Assembly (NCBI GenBank): GCA_039820585.1 | Contig: JBCBPV010000053.1 | Coordinates: 1 to 24,765 of the forward strand | Direction: 5' to 3' | DNA from: JBCBGF01 sp039820585 | GTDB taxonomy: Bacteria > Pseudomonadota > Alphaproteobacteria > Rhodobacterales > Rhodobacteraceae | Length of the DNA stretch: 24,765 bases | Shown here: positions 14,684-21,993 of the stretch, piece after piece | Layout: every line of letters starts with the position of its first letter | Position numbering within the stretch: position 1 is the stretch's first letter | The notes under the pieces: generated by a model | What the model was told of the DNA's origin: nothing | Database searches by the model: none | The model's input: only the letters and a program-made list of their open reading frames with translations | Made by a program: the position numbers and the translations under genes

Positions 14684-15619
14684 TCACAAGACCGCCAACG
14701 CGGCCAACAGACCGGCCGTCAGGATCATCGCGCGTCGGTATAGCGCAAGCCCCCGGCGGATATCCTGCGCCCCTGGGTCGCGCGCGCCTGGGTTCAACCA
14801 GGGCTCATCGGCAATCCGGTCCGCATAGCGCCGGGGCCCCGACAGCCGCACGCCAAGCGCCCCGGCCATCGCGCTTTCCGGCCATCCTGCATTGGGTGAG
14901 CGGTGTTGGCGCGCGTCGCGGCGCATGGTGGTAAGGCTCTGTTTGGGATTGCCGGAGACAGCTGCGAAGAGCAGCCCACTTAACCGCGCTGGGATCAGGT
15001 TCACCACGTCATCGACCCGCGCCGCGAAACGCCCAAAGTCGCTGTGTTCGGGCGTCAGGTGCCCGATCATCGAGTCGAGCGTGTTGATCGCCTTGTAGGC
15101 CCAGAGCCCCGGTGGCCCAAGGATCACCCCCCAAAACAGAGGCGCAATCACCCCGTCAGAGGTGTTCTCCGCCAGGCTTTCCAGGCTTGCCCGTGCGATA
15201 CCGGGCGCGTCCAACTGCGCAGGGTCGCGGCCTACAATCTGCGCAACGGCGTGGCGGGCAGCTTGGGTGTCGCCAGAGGTGAGTGGGGTCGCGACGGCGG
15301 CAACATGGGTGAGCAGCGAGCGGGCCGCAATCATTGGCCAGGCGAGAAAGCCGCCGAGAAGGATACCGAGAGGGCCGCTGGGAAAGATCAAAGTGAGGAT
15401 GAGGACCGGCACAGAAGTTGCAGCGATGACGATGCACGTGGCGATTGCGCCAGCCCTACGGCGCTGTTCTGCGGTGCCGGTGTTCCAAACGGCATCGAGC
15501 CGGTCAATCAGCGCCCCGGTCCACGTCACCGGATGCCCGAGCGTGTTATACAGGCCCCTGGGCCACCCAATCAGCGTATCCAAGATCAGGCCCAACAGCA
15601 TCATCGCGGCGAAACTCAC
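14684..15619 (-). CDS. cobD: Adenosylcobinamide-phosphate synthase (CbiB/CobD), integral membrane
   Basis: 311 residues. It couples aminopropanol phosphate to adenosylcobyric acid. Several hydrophobic helices are visible (about residues 1-15, 57-80, 84-100 and 295-311). Family signatures are ARASLESLAENTSDGV, FWGVILGPPGLWAYKAINTLDSMIGH and NAGWPESAMAGALGVRL. The chosen start is a GTG at 15619, giving a GTGA overlap with the kinase gene; an ATG at 15604 is an alternative. The name cobD follows P. denitrificans usage and should not be confused with Salmonella CobD, the decarboxylase. Confidence 0.94.
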   Translation of the reverse strand: MSFAAMMLLGLILDTLIGWPRGLYNTLGHPVTWTGALIDRLDAVWNTGTAEQRRRAGAIATCIVIAATSVPVLILTLIFPSGPLGILLGGFLAWPMIAARSLLTHVAAVATPLTSGDTQAARHAVAQIVGRDPAQLDAPGIARASLESLAENTSDGVIAPLFWGVILGPPGLWAYKAINTLDSMIGHLTPEHSDFGRFAARVDDVVNLIPARLSGLLFAAVSGNPKQSLTTMRRDARQHRSPNAGWPESAMAGALGVRLSGPRRYADRIADEPWLNPGARDPGAQDIRRGLALYRRAMILTAGLLAALAVL

Positions 15620-16437
15620 GACGTGTCACCGGTGCGGAACTTGAGCACGTCTTGCACCCCCGCGTTGTGCAGCGCGTCCGTTGCACCGTTGGGCACACCG
15701 CCTGTCGGAAAGAGAAGCCCACGCGCAGAGCCGGTATGGGCACGGATATGCCCCATGGCGCCCAGTGACGTCGCAAGCGCGGCTGTTGGGTCGTGAGACG
15801 GCCCGCGCAGTGCCGTCGTTCTGCTTGCCGATTGGCTTGCACAGCGGGCAAAGAGCGTGGCGTCACCTGTTTCCGCCGCGCGGCGCCATTCGGGGATCAG
15901 ATCGCTGATGTCGGGAAACGCAGTGTCCTCAGGATCGGTGATCTCGCCGTCGCCCAGAAAGCCGCCGATGACCTCGACCGCCGGCGCGGCAGGCAGCCTT
16001 TCGAGAACTACCGCGCGCCGGGGGGCCCAGAGCAGACGCTCAGGTGCGTCGTGCATCACCGGATCGCTCGCACCCTCTACGGCGCAGCAGGCCCGCGCGA
16101 TGGAGACCGCATCGTGTGCGCCAAAGGCCCGCGCAAGCGCCACCAGAGCCGCGGTAGAGGCCCCCGCGCCGCGCCCGGGGGCCATTGTCGCCGTCACGTG
16201 AAGCGACCCGCGTGCGGGATAGCCCAAAGCCGCTAGAAGCCGTGCCGCCTGCGCTGGGGGCAGGGGCGCAGGATCTGGTTGAACAATCCGCATATCGCCA
16301 TCCCCGGATAGTGTTACCTCCACGTACAATGCAGGGCAGGGCACCGTCACCAATGCGATCGGCCCGTCGGAACCCAACCGACCCTGCAACCACTCGCCGA
16401 AATGCCCTGCCACGCGGGCGCAGGTCTGCGGGATCAT
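15616..16437 (-). CDS. bluE: GHMP kinase, probable L-threonine kinase (BluE/PduX-like)
   Basis: 273 residues. The GHMP glycine-rich ATP loop is MAPGRGAGASTAAL (residues 85-98), the N-terminus RVAGHFGEWLQG resembles PduX, and the C-terminal SARGLLFPTG fits GHMP motif 3. PduX of Salmonella phosphorylates L-threonine for the aminopropanol arm, and BluE of Rhodobacter capsulatus is a known relative needed for B12 synthesis. Its operon position directly before cbiB and cobC, which use the product in turn, strongly supports the threonine-kinase call. AGGTGGG about 8 bases before the ATG serves as ribosome site. It starts a minus-strand operon divergent from cobU across 92 bases. Confidence 0.87.
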   Translation of the reverse strand: MIPQTCARVAGHFGEWLQGRLGSDGPIALVTVPCPALYVEVTLSGDGDMRIVQPDPAPLPPAQAARLLAALGYPARGSLHVTATMAPGRGAGASTAALVALARAFGAHDAVSIARACCAVEGASDPVMHDAPERLLWAPRRAVVLERLPAAPAVEVIGGFLGDGEITDPEDTAFPDISDLIPEWRRAAETGDATLFARCASQSASRTTALRGPSHDPTAALATSLGAMGHIRAHTGSARGLLFPTGGVPNGATDALHNAGVQDVLKFRTGDTS

Positions 16438-16529
16438 ACCAGCCCACCTGTCAGGCGGCGCTCAGACAGCATGTGTCGCATCAAGAGGGGGCTTTCCTTT
16501 CGCAGGCCTTTTTGCTTTGTCCCCCCGTC
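16438..16529. promoter_or_regulatory. Divergent intergenic region, bluE/cobU
   Basis: Ninety-two bases separate the starts of two divergent operons, so both promoters should be here or just inside the genes. I found no convincing -35/-10 pair on either strand, and no cobalamin riboswitch blocks (no GCCACTG box or GGAGACCTGCC). The entry rests on gene geometry only. Confidence 0.35.
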
Positions 16530-17045
16530 ATGGGCAAGTCGATCCTCATTACCGGCGGCGCGCGGTCCGGCAAAAGCCGGTTTGCCGAGGAATTGGTGTT
16601 GGGCATGGCAGGGCGGGGCATCTACATCGCCACGGCCGAGGCGCACGATGCTGAGATGGCCGACCGCATCGCCGCACATCAGGCCCGCCGCGGGGCGGAA
16701 TGGCAGACGATCGCCGCGCCGTTGGACCTGGCGCAAGCTTTGCGAGCAACCGAAGGCGAAACCCCGCGCTTGGTCGATTGTCTGACGCTGTGGTTGACCA
16801 ACCAGATGCTCGGCAATCACGACTGGACCACCGCCACCAACACCATGGCCGAGACGCTGCGAAAGATTACAGCGCCTACCGTGCTGGTCACCAACGAAGT
16901 TGGCAGCGGCATCGTGCCCGACAACGCCCTCGCCCGTCAGTTTCGCGACGCGGCGGGGTGGATGAACCAAACTATAGCGGCCGCCTGTGATGAGGTCTAC
17001 ATCGTCGCAGCCGGCTGCCCCTTGAAAGTCAAACCCTATGCGTGA
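16530..17045 (+). CDS. cobU: Adenosylcobinamide kinase / adenosylcobinamide-phosphate guanylyltransferase
   Basis: 171 residues, normal length (CobP in P. denitrificans naming). It phosphorylates adenosylcobinamide and then transfers GMP from GTP. The P-loop GGARSGKS is at residues 9-16. IYIATAEAHDAEMADRI contains the conserved region before the guanylylated histidine, and HQARRGAEWQTI follows. LVDCLTLWLTN, VTNEVGSGIVPDN and the C-terminal GCPLKVKP complete the family pattern. The ATG at 16530 has no clear ribosome site; the frame is open upstream but nothing there resembles the family. It overlaps cobT by 8 bases. Confidence 0.95.
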   Translation: MGKSILITGGARSGKSRFAEELVLGMAGRGIYIATAEAHDAEMADRIAAHQARRGAEWQTIAAPLDLAQALRATEGETPRLVDCLTLWLTNQMLGNHDWTTATNTMAETLRKITAPTVLVTNEVGSGIVPDNALARQFRDAAGWMNQTIAAACDEVYIVAAGCPLKVKPYA

Positions 17046-18045
17046 GTTCACGTCCCTCACCCAGATCGCGGCACTTGTCCCCGACCTGCCCGCGTTCGAT
17101 GAGGCCGCAGCTGCGGCGGCACAAGATCGGCAGATGCAACTGACCAAACCGCCCGGATCGCTCGGGCGGCTAGAGGAGTTCGCGGCATTCCTTGCCGGAT
17201 GGCAGGGACGTGAGCGCCCGCAGATGGAGACGTTGCAGGCATTGGTATTTGCCGGGAACCACGGCGTTTGCGCACAGGGCATCAACCCGTTTCCGCAAGA
17301 TGTCACCGTTCAGATGGTGGCAAACTTCAAGGCGGGCGGGGCGGCGATCAATCAACTGTGCAGTGTTGCAGGTGCGGCGCTGGATGTGATCGGTCTTGAT
17401 CTGGAGCGTCCGACGGCGGATTTTACGGAATCCCCCGCGATGAGCGAGGATGAGTGTCTCGAGGCGATAAACCGCGGGGCTGCAGCGATGCCTCACGATG
17501 CGGATTGTCTGGTTCTGGGTGAAATGGGCATTGGCAATTCGACGGTGTCCGCCGCCCTCGCCGCCGCGCTCTTTGGCGGGGTCGGCGCTGCTTGGGTTGG
17601 TCGCGGGACTGGTGCGGATGAAGTCGGCATGGCGCGCAAGGCCCAGGTCGTGGACCGCGCCGTTGACCGGCACGCGGGCCTGTCGCCGCTTGAGACGCTG
17701 GCCGCCCTTGGCGGGCGGGAGCAGGCGGCGATCTGCGGTGCGGTGCTTGCGGCGCGGATGGCCCGGATCCCGGTGGTTTTGGATGGGTATATTTGTACAG
17801 CTGCGGTGGCGCCGCTTTATGCAGATGATCCCGCATTTCTGGCTCATTGCCTTGTTGGTCACACGAGCGCCGAGCCGGGCCACAAACGCCTGCTTGCGGC
17901 GATGCAGAAGGACCCGGTGCTGGACCTGCGCATGGCACTTGGTGAAGGAACCGGCGCGGCGCTGGCGCTTGGCGTACTGAAAGGCGCCGTGGCCTGTCAC
18001 AACGGCATGGCCACCTTCGCCGAGGCTGGCGTGGCCGGCGGATGA
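17038..18045 (+). CDS. cobT: Nicotinate-nucleotide-dimethylbenzimidazole phosphoribosyltransferase
   Basis: 335 residues (CobU in P. denitrificans naming). It makes alpha-ribazole phosphate from dimethylbenzimidazole and nicotinate mononucleotide. Signatures are KPPGSLGRLE (residues 37-46), FAGNHGVCAQGINPFPQDVT, GEMGIGNSTVSAAL, and the catalytic glutamate Glu303 in ALGEGTGAALAL. This gene is unrelated to the cobaltochelatase subunit that shares the symbol cobT. The ATG lies inside the end of cobU (ATGCGTGA). The stop overlaps the cobS start by ATGA. Confidence 0.96.
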   Translation: MREFTSLTQIAALVPDLPAFDEAAAAAAQDRQMQLTKPPGSLGRLEEFAAFLAGWQGRERPQMETLQALVFAGNHGVCAQGINPFPQDVTVQMVANFKAGGAAINQLCSVAGAALDVIGLDLERPTADFTESPAMSEDECLEAINRGAAAMPHDADCLVLGEMGIGNSTVSAALAAALFGGVGAAWVGRGTGADEVGMARKAQVVDRAVDRHAGLSPLETLAALGGREQAAICGAVLAARMARIPVVLDGYICTAAVAPLYADDPAFLAHCLVGHTSAEPGHKRLLAAMQKDPVLDLRMALGEGTGAALALGVLKGAVACHNGMATFAEAGVAGG

Positions 18046-18782
18046 GCCTTGCCCGCAGGGTTGCTGAGGCGCGCATCGCGCTGATGCTGCTGACCCGGCT
18101 GCCTATGGGGCGGGTCGCGGACCCCGCGCCAACGCTGGGCGCGGCGCGGTGGGCGTTTCCCTTGGTGGGCCTGCCAGTTGGTCTGGCAATCTGGGCCGTG
18201 TTTACAGGGGCTGAGGCGCTGGGTCTGGGGGCAACGCTGGCGGCGTGGTTGGCGCTGGCTGCCGCAGCGATGATCACCGGCGGGCTGCACCATGACGGGC
18301 TTGCGGATTTCGCAGATGGCATCTGGGGCGGCCACACCGTTGCCCGGCGGCTGGAGATCATGCGCGACAGCCGGATCGGCAGCTACGGCGTGGTTGCGTT
18401 GATCCTTGTGATGGCCGCGATGGCGCAGGCGATTGCCACGGTGCAGCCCAGCCTGGCGGAGTTCGTTGCCGTTGCCGTCCTGTCCCGCGCGGCCATGCTG
18501 GGACTGTTAGCCGCCCTGCCACCGGCACGCAGCGATGGGTTGGGTCAAACGGCGCGGGCCAACAGCTCCTGGCACATCGTGGCCGGGATGGGTATTGCCG
18601 CTAGTGCGGCGCTTGCTTTGGGCTCGGCGGGTGTGGTGGCCCTACTGGCGATGGCCGTTGCCGCCGCCTTGACAGGCTATATCGCCCGAAAGGCGATTGG
18701 CGGACAGACCGGCGATGTCCTCGGAGCCTCACAAATGCTGACCGAACTCACGGCATGGTGTGCGCTGGTGGCCGTTACTTGA
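18042..18782 (+). CDS. cobS: Adenosylcobinamide-GDP ribazoletransferase (cobalamin synthase), membrane
   Basis: 246 residues (CobV in P. denitrificans naming). It joins adenosylcobinamide-GDP and alpha-ribazole (phosphate) to complete the nucleotide loop. It is an integral membrane protein with alanine/leucine-rich helices at about residues 43-80, 118-135, 140-160 and 195-225. The acidic signature GLHHDGLADFADGIWGG (residues 81-97) binds Mg2+ in this family. It is unrelated to the chelatase ATPase also called CobS. The gene ends 1 base before the stop codon of the convergent TRAP permease gene, leaving no room for an intergenic terminator. Confidence 0.95.
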   Translation: MSLARRVAEARIALMLLTRLPMGRVADPAPTLGAARWAFPLVGLPVGLAIWAVFTGAEALGLGATLAAWLALAAAAMITGGLHHDGLADFADGIWGGHTVARRLEIMRDSRIGSYGVVALILVMAAMAQAIATVQPSLAEFVAVAVLSRAAMLGLLAALPPARSDGLGQTARANSSWHIVAGMGIAASAALALGSAGVVALLAMAVAAALTGYIARKAIGGQTGDVLGASQMLTELTAWCALVAVT

Positions 18783-18783
18783 C

Positions 18784-20205
18784 CTAAAGCAGGCTCGGCA
18801 ACCACAGCACGATCCCTGGGAACGCGATCAGCACCGCGACTGTCGCCACATCCGCCCCGAAGAAGGGCGTTGCCCCGCGGAACACGTCCTGCACTGTGAT
18901 CGGCATCTTGGCGTCCTGCGCCACACCCGCCACCACAAAGCAGTTCAACCCAATGGGCGGGGTGATCAAACACAGCTCGGCCATTTTCACCACAATGATC
19001 CCGAACCAGATCGCGCATTCTTCACTCGTCATGCCAAAGGCGCTTTCGGCGCGAGCTACGCCTTCCCCCCCGTTTAGCGCGATGATCGCTGGGAACGTGA
19101 CGGGCAGGGTCAGGATCAGCATTCCGATGGCATCCATAAACATGCCGAGGATCACGTAGATCAAGAGGATGCAGAGCAGGATCACGTATGGCGAGTATTC
19201 AAGCCCGCTGATCCAGGTTGCGAATTCATCGGGAAGCCGCGCAAAGCCGAGGAACCGCACATAGATCAGGACGCCCCAGATCATCGTGAAGATCATCACG
19301 GTGAGTTTCGCGGCCTCCATCAGCGCGCTTTTCAGCTGGCCCCACTTCATGCCCTGCCAGACCGCCATACCCAGGACGACAAATGCGCCCAGCGCCCCCG
19401 CCTCGGTTGGAGTGGCCCAGCCGAAGTAGATCGAATAGACGATGATGAAGATTACCAGCAAGATTGGTAGCGTGCCGGGCAGGGACGCAAAGCGTTCGCG
19501 CCAGCTGTAGCCCCCCACGGCGGGGCCGAGGCTGGGGTTCAGGCGGGCGAGACCAACGACGAGACCGCCGTAGATCAGGGCCGAGACCATGCCGGGCAGG
19601 AATCCAGCCAGCAGCAGTTTGCCCACCGATTGCTCCACGATGATCGCGTAGATCACCAGGATTGCCGAGGGTGGGATCAACGAGGCGAGCGTGCCGCCAG
19701 CCGCGACAACGCCAGCAGCAAAGCGCTTGTCATAGTTCTCGCGCAGCATTTCTGGGATCGCGATGCGCGCAAAGACGGCAGAGGTGGCGACCGACGCGCC
19801 AGAGACGGCTGCGAAACCGGCGGTGGCGAAGACAGTGGCGACGCCCAGGCCGCCGGGCAGCCAGCCGAGCCAGCGTTTGGCGGCTTCGAACAGGTATCGC
19901 GTCAGTCCAGCATAGTAGGCGAGATATCCGATCAGGATGAAAGTTGGGATGAGGCTCAGCGCGTAGGTCGTTGATTTTGAGTGTGGAATTTGCCCCGCAA
20001 GCTTCATCGCGGTAATCAGGCCTTGGTCAAAGCCCTGGCGCTGCATAAAGAACAGGCACAGTCCCAGAAATCCGATGAACGCCGTGGCAAAGGCCACGCG
20101 CACGCCGATCAGCACCAGCACGATCAAAAACCCGGACAACCACAATGACAGGGTGAAGATATCCACCCCCTCCATCACCGCGCGCATGTCTATCAGGTTA
20201 TCCAT
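18784..20205 (-). CDS. TRAP transporter large permease (DctM family)
   Basis: 473 residues with about 12 predicted membrane segments, normal for DctM. Family blocks include GVATVFATAGFAAVSGASVATSAVFA, VVAAGGTLASLIPPSAILVIYAI, YSIYFGWATPTEAGALGAF, ILGMFMDAIGMLILTLPVTFP and ELCLITPPIGLNCFV. It forms the Na+-coupled transport channel with the small subunit and takes ligand from the periplasmic binding protein. The ATG at 20205 overlaps the small-permease stop by 8 bases. Alternative in-frame starts at 20187 and upstream at 20253 are less likely. The substrate cannot be read from this subunit. Confidence 0.93.
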   Translation of the reverse strand: MDNLIDMRAVMEGVDIFTLSLWLSGFLIVLVLIGVRVAFATAFIGFLGLCLFFMQRQGFDQGLITAMKLAGQIPHSKSTTYALSLIPTFILIGYLAYYAGLTRYLFEAAKRWLGWLPGGLGVATVFATAGFAAVSGASVATSAVFARIAIPEMLRENYDKRFAAGVVAAGGTLASLIPPSAILVIYAIIVEQSVGKLLLAGFLPGMVSALIYGGLVVGLARLNPSLGPAVGGYSWRERFASLPGTLPILLVIFIIVYSIYFGWATPTEAGALGAFVVLGMAVWQGMKWGQLKSALMEAAKLTVMIFTMIWGVLIYVRFLGFARLPDEFATWISGLEYSPYVILLCILLIYVILGMFMDAIGMLILTLPVTFPAIIALNGGEGVARAESAFGMTSEECAIWFGIIVVKMAELCLITPPIGLNCFVVAGVAQDAKMPITVQDVFRGATPFFGADVATVAVLIAFPGIVLWLPSLL

Positions 20206-20827
20206 CGGCGCCCTCGACGGACTTGGCCTCTTTGTTGGCCTGGGTTGCTGCATCCTCGATCAGGGGCACGCCCACTGGGCGCGTCTCATTCAGGCGAAAC
20301 GCGCGCCCATACGCCCAAAGTTGCAGGCACAGACGCAGCCACAAGATGCCGAGCGAAAGCGGCACCAGCAGTTTCGCGGGCCAGAGCGGCAGGGCGATGT
20401 CGATGGAACTGTCGCGCGACCAGAGCGGCGCGTCGATGTCGAAAGATCGGTCGAAATGGAACCACGCGCCATAGATCAGCGCGGTTGTCAGAAGCAGCAT
20501 GAACAGGATCGACAACCACTCCGCCGCCCAGAGAATGCGGCCTCGGAGCTGGCCAACCACGATATCCATACGAATATGCCCGCCCTCGCGCTGGCAAAAC
20601 GCCAAACCCAGAAAGGCGAAGGTGGCCATAAACTGCTCGGTCCAGTCGACATAGCCGGGGACCGGTGCGTTGAACAGCTTGCGCCCCACCACGTTGTAGC
20701 AGGCGAGAAGCACCAACGCGAAGATCACCATGCCGGAGATGAGGTTGAGAAACGCCTCTACCCGTAGCCATGCGCGATCCCAGCGAGAAACGGCGCTATC
20801 ATTTGTCAGGACGGGGGAGGTGGACAT
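20198..20827 (-). CDS. TRAP transporter small permease (DctQ family)
   Basis: 209 residues. Four hydrophobic segments fit the DctQ fold: about residues 28-48 (ISGMVIFALVLLACYNVVG), 64-80, 97-120 (AAEWLSILFMLLLTTALIYGAW) and 147-172. GYVDWTEQFMATFAFLGLAFCQREGGHIRMDI is the characteristic core. The loop between helices 3 and 4 is longer than in minimal DctQ proteins, and the C-terminal tail is charged. It is translated from its own site 53 bases after dctP; that gap contains a strong hairpin. It overlaps the large permease gene by 8 bases. Confidence 0.9.
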   Translation of the reverse strand: MSTSPVLTNDSAVSRWDRAWLRVEAFLNLISGMVIFALVLLACYNVVGRKLFNAPVPGYVDWTEQFMATFAFLGLAFCQREGGHIRMDIVVGQLRGRILWAAEWLSILFMLLLTTALIYGAWFHFDRSFDIDAPLWSRDSSIDIALPLWPAKLLVPLSLGILWLRLCLQLWAYGRAFRLNETRPVGVPLIEDAATQANKEAKSVEGADG

Positions 20828-20842
20828 TGCGTCGGTTCAGTA

Positions 20843-20873
20843 GGCGGCCCCGAACGCTGTGTCCAGGGCCGCC
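20843..20873 (-). promoter_or_regulatory. Intercistronic hairpin between binding-protein and permease genes
   Basis: A perfect 8-base inverted repeat, GGCGGCCC (20843-20850) and GGGCCGCC (20866-20873), has a 15-base loop. No U-run follows on the minus strand, so it is not a standard intrinsic terminator. It more likely stabilises the upstream dctP transcript or causes partial termination, so that binding protein is made in excess of permease. Confidence 0.55.
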
Positions 20874-20880
20874 AAAGCGC

Positions 20881-21891
20881 TTAGTTCATGCGCTTTTTCT
20901 CAAGGGTCGTGTTGACTAGGTCGTAGAGTTCCTGCGCCGGCAGGCCCTGTGCGCCCATATCAGTGATCCACTGCTCATGGATCGGCATCGCCACCTCTTT
21001 GAACTTGGCGATTTCATCATCGGGAACAGATACTTTCGTGACGTTCTTCTCAGCCAGGATGCCTTCCCAACGCTCGATCAGTTCGGCGTAGTTGGCCAGG
21101 TAATGCTCAATCGCCTCTTCCACGCTTTCATCGAGCGCGGCGCGGTGTTCGTCTGACAGTGCCTCATAGGCGTCGATGTTGACCACCACGGGGCAGTTCA
21201 CCGTGCCGGGGTTGAGGTTTTCGGTCCACCAGTCTGCGATGTCGATGGTGCGGAACGACAGGTGGGCGTGCTGGGCAAAGGCCACCGTGTCAACCACGCC
21301 CGATTCCATCGAGTTATAGGCTTCCGTCGCCGTCACCGACGTGGGGACCGCGCCCACAGCCTCAAACGCCTGACCGATGCCGCCCGTCGCACGCACCCGC
21401 ATGCCCGAGAACTCTTCCACCGCATCGCGAGGATCGCCGGTGCCGACGATGTTGTATTGCGGCATGGGCGAGGTCATCAGCAGCTTCGCGTTCCACTGCG
21501 CCATCTCTTCGGCAACGGCGGGGTGATCGTAGACTGCGTGGCTGACAGCCACTTCCTCTTCAAGGTTCGACACACCTAGGAACGGCAGTTCCAGCACAGT
21601 GATCGCACGGTTCTTGTCACGGTGATAGCCCGCGCAGAACTGTGCCATCTCGAACGCGCCGATGGAAATCCCATCGAGGTTTTCACGGTTGCTGGACAAA
21701 CCTCCATAGCTGATCGCCAGCGTGAACTCGCCACCGGTCTTGTCGCTGACCAGTTCGGCGAGCTTTTCGACATGTTCGGTAAAGGCGCGGCGTTGGCCCC
21801 ATAACGACACATTCCATTCGGTGGCAAGGGCTTCGCCTGCAAAGGCAATGCACAACGCGGCGGTGGCCGCCCGACCCAAAAGCTTGTTCAT
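20881..21891 (-). CDS. TRAP transporter periplasmic substrate-binding protein (DctP family)
   Basis: 336 residues. A Sec signal peptide is clear: MNKLLGR, a hydrophobic core, and ALA before Thr24. The mature protein shows the DctP pattern. The segment FSGMRVRATGG (Arg165/Arg167) corresponds to the conserved arginine that binds the ligand carboxylate, and VTATEAYNSMESGVVDTV follows. GGGAGGA lies 5 bases before the ATG. It is the first gene of the TRAP operon and divergent from an HpcH/HpaI aldolase. The ligand is probably an organic acid, perhaps a hydroxy-oxo acid linked to that aldolase; this is inference. Confidence 0.92.
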   Translation of the reverse strand: MNKLLGRAATAALCIAFAGEALATEWNVSLWGQRRAFTEHVEKLAELVSDKTGGEFTLAISYGGLSSNRENLDGISIGAFEMAQFCAGYHRDKNRAITVLELPFLGVSNLEEEVAVSHAVYDHPAVAEEMAQWNAKLLMTSPMPQYNIVGTGDPRDAVEEFSGMRVRATGGIGQAFEAVGAVPTSVTATEAYNSMESGVVDTVAFAQHAHLSFRTIDIADWWTENLNPGTVNCPVVVNIDAYEALSDEHRAALDESVEEAIEHYLANYAELIERWEGILAEKNVTKVSVPDDEIAKFKEVAMPIHEQWITDMGAQGLPAQELYDLVNTTLEKKRMN

Positions 21892-21914
21892 TTCATCCTC
21901 CCAAAGGCAAACTC

Positions 21915-21938
21915 TAGTGTTTTGCTTTTATTACACTA
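21915..21938. promoter_or_regulatory. Inverted repeat, candidate operator for TRAP and aldolase genes
   Basis: The arms TAGTGT (21915-21920) and ACACTA (21933-21938) are perfect complements separated by 12 AT-rich bases. They lie in the 102-base spacer between two divergent starts. The symmetry and the low GC of this spot in a GC-rich genome suggest a transcription-factor site overlapping one or both promoters. No regulator gene is nearby in the window, so the binding protein is unknown. Confidence 0.4.
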
Positions 21939-21993
21939 CCTCTATGCACAGGATATTCCAGACCAAATTGCGCGAGAGCGGAGGCAGGGGCAG

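Noticed and set aside
14676..14687. GTG start for cobC at 14687 overlapping the cbiB stop
   Set aside because: GAGGG is well placed for the ATG at 14675, whereas the GTG has no ribosome site.
16438..16529. Second cobalamin riboswitch between bluE and cobU
   Set aside because: None of the conserved riboswitch blocks is found on either strand, and the spacer is too short for the aptamer.
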